Of a DNA stretch of 34,297 nt, positions 28,392 to 34,297 are shown piece after piece (position 1 is the stretch's first letter; every line of letters begins with the position of its first letter). The translations under genes were made by a program, and so were the position numbers. The DNA is from a virus. The notes under the pieces are model-generated. The model was not told the DNA's origin. It saw only the letters and a list, made by a program, of their open reading frames with translations, and made no database searches. The DNA lies in the IMG/VR virus record IMGVR_UViG_3300047462_000691, positions 1 through 34,297 of that record; one strand, written 5' to 3'.

Positions 28392-31300
28392 TTAAGGCAC
28401 CGTGAACGGCACCGAGATAAACCCGCCCGACACGATGGCTGCGTATCCCGAGTATTTCACTACTGAATCCAAGAATAACGCTTCAAGATAGAGATTTCTG
28501 GATGTGGCTGCGTAGTTGCAACTCACGTTGGGGTTGGTGCAGCCATCATCGAAATTGATGGTCAGCACATGGCGACCAGATGCCAAGTTGGCAGGAATGG
28601 TCAGCCTTTGAACCTGACCCAAAGACCTAAGCGCATTGATGCGCGGAGATGCACCAGCGGTTGCGTTTATCGCATTGCCATCCAATGTGAAGCTCACCGA
28701 AGGCTGCCCGTTATAGCTATCACCGCCGAACAACACATACAGGTTGTGAGCCGTGCTGACACCGGCTGTTGCCGTGTAGTTGATGGCTGCACTGGTGATA
28801 GTCAGTCCCTGATTCGTGGTGATTTGAATGGGGAATGTCCCTGCCGAGGCTGGCGTGTATGTAAAGCCGGTAGCTGACGAGCTACCTGCGTTGATTGTGA
28901 TCGAGCTTGGCGAGAAGGTGCCACCATTGCCGCCATCAGACGGGGTTATGATTGTGGTGGCAACCAAGGCTGCCGATGGCTGAATTACGAAATTGCCCGA
29001 GGTCGCTGAGACTGCCCCTGAAGTTGGACCGGTCAATGCGAGTGAAACATTGCTGGCAACCACATAGCTGATGGGTGTGCCGGAATTCGTCAAGCTCGCA
29101 TTATTAGTGATCGAGATAGATTTCGTGCCACTCGATGCAGGCGTATATTTGAACGTGGCTGGCGTCGAGCTACCTGCGTTGATTGTAATCGAGCTTGGCG
29201 AGAAAGTGCCACCCGCGCCTGAATCCGAAGGCGTGATTACCACGGTAGACCCAAGCATGCCATTTGGAGTCACTGTGAAGTTGGAACTTTGCGCACCTTG
29301 CATTCCGGATGTCGGACCAGATAACACAAGCTGGGTAGCAGCGGCTGCCGATACCGTTAGGGTATGCGGGCTACCTGTCTCAGCCAAGCTGGCATTGTTG
29401 GTGAAGCTGATTGCCTTAGACCCACTCGACGCAGGCGTATAAGTCAGGGTTTTAGCCGACGCAGAGCCCGCTACAATGGTGATTGAAACCGGATTGAACG
29501 CGCCGCCCCCTCCGCCATCGGAAGGCGTCAGGGTGGTATTGCTGGCGACAGCGCCATTAGGTGTGAAAGTAAGCGTGGTAGCTTGCCCTACAATGCCTGT
29601 AGAGCTTCCTGACAGGGCTACGCTGGTAGCTGTGGCTGCTGTGGCAATGTAGCTGATGGGCGAGCCGGCAACGGTCAGGCTTTGGTTATTGGTGATCGAG
29701 ATAGATTTGGTGCCAGAGGTCGCAGCGGTGTAAGTGAAGTTGACCGAGGCGGATGAGCCGGCTGCAATGGTGAACGTGGTTGGCGTGAAAACACCGCCAT
29801 TCCCTCCGTCAGATGGGGTTATGAGCGTGGCACTTGCCGCAGACCCATTCGGGTGGACCGTGAAATTCGACGAAGCAACGCCTGTGGTTCCGGCAGAAGG
29901 TCCAGCCAATGTCAAACTTGTGGCTGCGCCTGAGGTAGTGGAAGCCATGACTTTGATCAGAACAACGCCATTAAAGCTGGCAGGCACCGAGCTAACATTT
30001 GTGTAGGTGCCCAAGGTCGAGCCGGATACCGGGTCATAAACGATGACTTGCGGGTAGGTCGCCCCAAGCTGAATGGTTGATGACACATTGCTTGGCGTGA
30101 TGTCGGTATGGCTGGTGTAGTTATAAAAATAGGCATCCGTCCAAGCCGCCACGACAAAGCCATAGCTCGCGGTGAACACCTGCGACAGCACGCCCCCAGA
30201 GGCTGACACAGTGCCAGTTGGACTGACCATGACACCGGTAGGATTTGGGTCTGCTACGAAGGTAGAGAAATTATGCCATGCTGTGGCTATGGGTTTCGGG
30301 TTGCCCGAGCTATCGAACATACCGAAATGCTGTTCGTGGTCGGCGCAGCCCGAATCTGCGTTTTCGTCGAGCAGTTCGTATTTGGTGATTCTGAGCGGCT
30401 TGCCATGCACAATGTATTGGAAGGCATCCAAGCTCGCAGACAGGCTATACGGGGCTGATGCTGTTCTCGAAATGTAATACGGATAATTTTCTTCGGCACA
30501 ATCTGTCCAACCACTCTCAGTCAATATCAGTGGCTTAGTGGTTGCGAGATTGAGAAAGCCCGGCACGTTATTATCAAAAGCCACGTAGGCTGGAAGTGCT
30601 GCGAAATACAGATGGGTATTTCCGACATCGGCATAGGCAGACTGGTCAGGCGTGTTCGCAATCTGACTTGATCCTAATGTCTGAGAAAACATGTAGACAT
30701 AGGGGATAGAGCTAAGATTGGAGTCGCCTTTTACGGCAGAATAAAGGGCTTGCTGATAAACCAAACAACCCTGAAAGCCTGTCAAGCCTTCGAAGTTGTA
30801 GGTTGCAAGTGAGTTTGGATTGCCATCACACTCATTCTGACCTTCGATGGCTTCCACGGCTCCCGCACCGAGATACGCAACTGCATTTTCAGCAGCGGAA
30901 ATATCCTGTGATATGCTTGGGTCTTGCCAAAAATAGGTGAAGCTGGTTTTGACACCTGAGTCGGTGATGCCTTTGAGACGTGCGAGTTGCGCGGACGATG
31001 CGTTGATCGGATTTTCACCGCGCATGTGTTTGAAACCAATGTAGCTCATGGCACTTGGCAAATTCACCGAGCCGTAGCTTGTGGAATCATACGTCCAATG
31101 GATGTTAACTGACTGTTGATTCATAAAGTCTGTAATTGAGCCTGTGGCGTAGGTCGGGCTTGTGGTGCCAGAGCTACCGCCCGAAGACCCACCAGAGCTA
31201 CCCCCTGAGCTTGTGCCGGATACGTCGATAACGATGATGCCGGGGAAACTGACCGAGACCTGACTGACATTGGTATAGGTTGCCAACACAGTGCCAGAGA

Positions 31301-32576
31301 CCGGGTCTTCTACCTTCACATTGGCGTAGGTGGCACCAAGCTGGACAATGGCTGAAAGATTCGGCGGGGTGATATCATAGAAAGCTCCGTTGCCACCCAT
31401 ACCATCAGACCCGGTATTTGAGTGGTTCCAGTAGCTTTGATCAGTCCACAACACGTAGTCCCAACCATTCGATTTTGTGAACACCTGAGACTTGATGGCT
31501 GAGTTGGATACTGAGGTGCCGGTTGGCGTAATTTGCGTGCCAGTTGGGTTGGGGTCTGCAAATAGCAGGGACAGGTTATGCCAAGCCACAGCCGATGGTT
31601 TTGGGGTTCCATCATATTTGAACATCCCGAAATTATTTTCGTGATTGGAACATTCACCATTGACGGGCGGGTCATTTTGCTCATCGAAAAGCTCGTATTT
31701 GTAGAGCCGAAGCGGTGTTCCGTTTTTCACAATTTGGAAGGCATCGAGGCTGGCAGGAATGGTGTATTGCGCTTCTGCTTGGTAATCGACCCACTCATTG
31801 AAGGGGCTACCATAGGCAAGGTCGCCGCAAGAGGTATAACCACTTTCTGTTAATACAGTTGGATGCGTGGTTCCGGCTGGCACGAATAATGACGATGGCA
31901 GAGTGCCCAAAACGTCGATGCCGGGGTCATAGGCGAAATAGGCGTGGATGTTGTTGAAGTCTATGTAAGGGATAATGCTTGAATCAAATGTGTAGGTTGG
32001 CGTGGGCTGCGTTAAACTTGGTCCGAATATCTCAATACCAGCCAAGTTGGAATCGCCTTTGACGGCTGTATAAAGAGCTTGTGTGAAAGCCTCGCAGGCT
32101 TGAATGGCTGATTCCGTGCCCCCGCCTGAGTTGGTGATTCCGCCATAGGATGTGCCGGTCGATGAGCATTCATTCCAAGACTCAAACGCTTCAACTTTGC
32201 CGGCACCGAGCCAGCTATTGATGTCCTCTGCGGCTGATATATTCTGCGACATGTTGGTGTCTTCAAAGCCATAGACCAGATCAACGGTTATACCTCCCAA
32301 ATCCGTAACGGATTTCATGACATTTTTGGCGTTGCCGGATTCGTTAATTGAGTTGTAATCGCGCAAATGGTGGAAGCCGAGGTACTGAATATCGGCACCA
32401 ATTTGATTTCTGTAGATGTCATATGCGTTTGTGCTTGAACCACAGTTCCCATCCGGGCAGGAAGCCCCAAGGATTTTCGTATTCAAACCCTGAGAATCCA
32501 TGAATTGTGTGGTGCTGGTAGCGTGAGCTTGTGAGATACCTGCAAACAGGCAAAGTGCGATTAAAAAACGACGCAT
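28392..32576 (-). CDS. Secreted two-headed glycoside hydrolase with Ig-like repeats and CBM
   Basis: 1394 residues. A Sec signal peptide (RRFLIALCLFAGISQAHA, cut after Ala19) is followed by a clan GH-A-like TIM barrel (about 20-345) with Asn135-Glu136 as probable acid/base and Glu244 in LTESGYT as probable nucleophile. Next come a beta-domain and a Gly/Ser linker (456-471). A second barrel (about 477-780) has Asn581-Glu582 and Glu687 in LTESGW. Four Ig-like repeats (about 890-1265) with TPSDGG-x-GG follow. A C-terminal CBM60-like module contains LFGGDSYNGQPSVSFTLDG and RNLYLEALF. The substrate is unknown; a host polysaccharide, exopolysaccharide or plant glycan is plausible. Export through Sec argues for a lysogenic-conversion product rather than a virion part. 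Confidence 0.8.
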   Translation of the reverse strand: MRRFLIALCLFAGISQAHATSTTQFMDSQGLNTKILGASCPDGNCGSSTNAYDIYRNQIGADIQYLGFHHLRDYNSINESGNAKNVMKSVTDLGGITVDLVYGFEDTNMSQNISAAEDINSWLGAGKVEAFESWNECSSTGTSYGGITNSGGGTESAIQACEAFTQALYTAVKGDSNLAGIEIFGPSLTQPTPTYTFDSSIIPYIDFNNIHAYFAYDPGIDVLGTLPSSLFVPAGTTHPTVLTESGYTSCGDLAYGSPFNEWVDYQAEAQYTIPASLDAFQIVKNGTPLRLYKYELFDEQNDPPVNGECSNHENNFGMFKYDGTPKPSAVAWHNLSLLFADPNPTGTQITPTGTSVSNSAIKSQVFTKSNGWDYVLWTDQSYWNHSNTGSDGMGGNGAFYDITPPNLSAIVQLGATYANVKVEDPVSGTVLATYTNVSQVSVSFPGIIVIDVSGTSSGGSSGGSSGGSSGTTSPTYATGSITDFMNQQSVNIHWTYDSTSYGSVNLPSAMSYIGFKHMRGENPINASSAQLARLKGITDSGVKTSFTYFWQDPSISQDISAAENAVAYLGAGAVEAIEGQNECDGNPNSLATYNFEGLTGFQGCLVYQQALYSAVKGDSNLSSIPYVYMFSQTLGSSQIANTPDQSAYADVGNTHLYFAALPAYVAFDNNVPGFLNLATTKPLILTESGWTDCAEENYPYYISRTASAPYSLSASLDAFQYIVHGKPLRITKYELLDENADSGCADHEQHFGMFDSSGNPKPIATAWHNFSTFVADPNPTGVMVSPTGTVSASGGVLSQVFTASYGFVVAAWTDAYFYNYTSHTDITPSNVSSTIQLGATYPQVIVYDPVSGSTLGTYTNVSSVPASFNGVVLIKVMASTTSGAATSLTLAGPSAGTTGVASSNFTVHPNGSAASATLITPSDGGNGGVFTPTTFTIAAGSSASVNFTYTAATSGTKSISITNNQSLTVAGSPISYIATAATATSVALSGSSTGIVGQATTLTFTPNGAVASNTTLTPSDGGGGGAFNPVSITIVAGSASAKTLTYTPASSGSKAISFTNNASLAETGSPHTLTVSAAAATQLVLSGPTSGMQGAQSSNFTVTPNGMLGSTVVITPSDSGAGGTFSPSSITINAGSSTPATFKYTPASSGTKSISITNNASLTNSGTPISYVVASNVSLALTGPTSGAVSATSGNFVIQPSAALVATTIITPSDGGNGGTFSPSSITINAGSSSATGFTYTPASAGTFPIQITTNQGLTITSAAINYTATAGVSTAHNLYVLFGGDSYNGQPSVSFTLDGNAINATAGASPRINALRSLGQVQRLTIPANLASGRHVLTINFDDGCTNPNVSCNYAATSRNLYLEALFLDSVVKYSGYAAIVSGGFISVPFTVP

Positions 32577-32580
32577 GAGA

Positions 32581-32612
32581 AGACCTAAAAGACATATCGT
32601 CTATTTAGGTCT
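32581..32612. repeat. Inverted repeat enclosing the glycosidase RBS
   Basis: Arms AGACCTAAA (32581-32589) and TTTAGGTCT (32604-32612), perfect over 9 bases, with GAC/GTC pairing inside. The arm nearer the gene contains the TAGG Shine-Dalgarno of the glycosidase gene, and the other contains a TAAATA box (32602-32607). It could mask translation start, or be an operator. Confidence 0.55.
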
Positions 32613-32635
32613 GGCGGGGTTTTAGCCTTTCAGTT

Positions 32636-34297
32636 TCACCCAACTCGACGAATCAAAGCCTCCATTTTCGAGCCTTTGGCTTGTGTGCGTAGTTGCATGA
32701 CGGTATCCCGCCTGAGATATTTGACCGAGTAGTCATCTTCGATGTCGATACGGAAGCCTGCTGTGTGGTTTCCCGCAATGACAATGATTGAGCGGGCTTC
32801 GTCATCGAATACAATTTCGTCAATAATGTTGCGCAAAGCCTGTGATATGCGGGCTCTGGCTTCATAGCGTCCGGGGTGGTCTTCGCCAGTGGCATCGGCA
32901 ATCAGGGCTTGCACAGCTTGTATATGGTCGAGCGGGCTGCCTTTGCCTCTGACTTGCACAAGCTCTTGTTTCAGCATGTCGAGCTTGTGCATGTCATCAA
33001 CCTTGCGACCTCGCAGCAATTTCGCCGCTTGCATGTCGGGCTCGGCATCGAGGTCGCTAAGAATGAGGGTCAAGCGGGTATCAATTTTCGCAATCCGGTC
33101 ATTTAGCTGCGCGATTTCAGATTCGATTGCTTGTGTCTTTGCGTCGGGTTGGAATTCGGAATCATCGAACAAGGCGGCTTTCATTGCCGACAAGATTGCG
33201 GATTCGATCTCCGGATAGCGAAATGGTGTGGAATGGGTGCAGCCCGCTTTACGGAACGCATTTTCACAACGCAAGCGAATCTGTCTGGTGCGTCGCTTTC
33301 TGTTCCTACTATCAATAGTCGCCTTAATCACAATTCTTGATCCACAAAACCAGCACGTCCCCAAACCTGAAAACAGATTCATGATTTGGTTTGTTTTTGG
33401 ACCGCCTGTGTTTGTCCTGCTGCGGCGTGCTGCGAATGACCTATCCCAAAGGTCATAGTCTACAATCTGGGGATAGAAATTCGGCACCGGGTCGCCTTCC
33501 GGCTTTGGCTTTTTTTCGGTATCCCAATTTTTATGATGGGACTGAAATTCGCCTAAGACCGCCCGGTTGTCTAAGAGTTTCTGGATATAACCATGATACC
33601 AGCCTTTGATTTTTTGCCGTGGTCGAATGAAATGGGGGGTAAACGGCGGTATTTTGTCATCGTTCAATCGCTGGGCAATTTTTATTTTGCCGTGCATGGT
33701 CGCGGTTTCTTCAAAGATTCGGCGCACAATAGCGGCGCGTTCTTCGATTACCTCATACTTGCCATCGACAATGCGCAGCCATGCCGGGCAGTGCATGGTG
33801 AGGGCTTTATGCTCGGCGCTGGCGCGGAGCTTGGCACCCTTCCAGCCTTCGCGGACACGCTTGCTTTTCTTGTCCGTCTCTTCTTTGGCGAGGGCGTGTT
33901 TGATGTGGGAAATCAAATCCCGTTGCCACCCATCCCCAGCCTGCATGACTACACCGTCAGCCGTGGTCGCTATCAGCAGCCCATGACCGATGATTTCATT
34001 GGTCAGCGTTAGGGCTGCGAGTGCGTCGCCTCTGGAAAAGCGGTCTTGATTCTCATAAATGAGATAGCTGCCCTTCTCGATTTTGCCGGCTCGGACAAGG
34101 GCAATGAAATCGCCAATTTTGCCATTGGTCAGGTTGTTCCCGTTCGCGGCGCTGACCCCTTCGTCCAAGATCGGCGGTTGCATATCGAGCTTGTGGTAAG
34201 CGCAAAACCGTTGGGCGAGTTCGAGTTGGCGACGTTTGGAGTCGCCCTCTGACTGCTGATCGCTGGAAAACCGGACGTAGGGGTAAGCCTTGGGCAT
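32636..34297 (-). CDS. Large serine recombinase (integrase)
   Basis: 553 residues. The resolvase-type catalytic domain starts MPKAYPYVRFSSDQQSEGDS, with Ser11 or Ser12 as nucleophile and Arg9 beside it. YENQDRFSRGDA holds the Asp85-Arg86-Ser88-Arg89 set. A recombinase domain follows at about 150-300, then a zinc ribbon (CWFCGSRI, then CENAFRKAGC) and a coiled-coil around 385-450. This is the layout of phage-type serine integrases. The start ATG is the last codon of the window. The attP site normally lies next to such genes; none could be identified. Confidence 0.92.
   Translation of the reverse strand: MPKAYPYVRFSSDQQSEGDSKRRQLELAQRFCAYHKLDMQPPILDEGVSAANGNNLTNGKIGDFIALVRAGKIEKGSYLIYENQDRFSRGDALAALTLTNEIIGHGLLIATTADGVVMQAGDGWQRDLISHIKHALAKEETDKKSKRVREGWKGAKLRASAEHKALTMHCPAWLRIVDGKYEVIEERAAIVRRIFEETATMHGKIKIAQRLNDDKIPPFTPHFIRPRQKIKGWYHGYIQKLLDNRAVLGEFQSHHKNWDTEKKPKPEGDPVPNFYPQIVDYDLWDRSFAARRSRTNTGGPKTNQIMNLFSGLGTCWFCGSRIVIKATIDSRNRKRRTRQIRLRCENAFRKAGCTHSTPFRYPEIESAILSAMKAALFDDSEFQPDAKTQAIESEIAQLNDRIAKIDTRLTLILSDLDAEPDMQAAKLLRGRKVDDMHKLDMLKQELVQVRGKGSPLDHIQAVQALIADATGEDHPGRYEARARISQALRNIIDEIVFDDEARSIIVIAGNHTAGFRIDIEDDYSVKYLRRDTVMQLRTQAKGSKMEALIRRVG

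Noticed and set aside
32636-34297. Serine recombinase considered as a fibre-switching invertase (Gin type)
   Set aside because: At 553 residues, with zinc ribbon and coiled-coil, it is a large integrase; Gin-type invertases are about 190 residues, and no crossover repeats were seen around the fibres.

Overview
The window reads as most of a temperate tailed phage or prophage from a Gram-negative host. An alphaproteobacterial host is my guess from protein style only, with low confidence. It is a mosaic. The head and packaging genes are HK97/phiE125-like (P27 small terminase, large terminase, portal, prohead protease, HK97 capsid, connector proteins). The tail is contractile and Mu-like (sheath, tube, chaperone with frameshift, tape measure, DNA-circularisation protein, gp44 to gp48 baseplate). 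Integration is by a large serine recombinase instead of a Mu transposase. The same head/tail pairing is known from the phage SfV group.

Layout, with transcription mainly on the minus strand (right to left). 34297-32636: serine recombinase. 32576-28392: a 1394-residue exported, two-headed glycoside hydrolase with Ig-like repeats and a carbohydrate-binding module, followed by overlapping small genes down to 27999. 25782-27884, plus strand: two tail-fibre-like genes ending in a terminator that faces the small genes. 25781-25396: AT-rich, gene-poor region with TATAAATA boxes and a terminator. 25395-22420: replication genes (RepA-like helicase, unknown, AEP-type primase) with a repeat- and hairpin-rich gap at 24017-24231. 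22423-20767: small genes of unknown function, including a 43-residue membrane protein. 20718-19525: a third fibre-like gene. 18995-19508: a plus-strand cassette of two small genes with its own promoter-like sequence and terminator. 18967-1: HNH nuclease, packaging, head, connector, tail and baseplate genes, ending exactly at the gp48-like stop codon.

The most unusual signal is a TAAATA box. It lies exactly 5 bases (twice 4) before the start codon of nine genes that lack a Shine-Dalgarno sequence. It is almost absent inside genes. It occurs back to back in the 27-base divergent gap at 18968-18994 and directly behind the terminator that follows the capsid gene. It resembles the T4 late promoter core at a spacing that would give leaderless or nearly leaderless mRNAs, but a translational role is also possible.

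Other points of interest: a canonical GGGTTTT minus-1 frameshift site in the tail chaperone gene; a DNA-circularisation protein split into two overlapping genes; several small genes reached by ATGA, TTGA or TAATG overlaps; and no recognisable lysis cassette or repressor. No tRNA, rRNA, CRISPR array or insertion sequence was seen.
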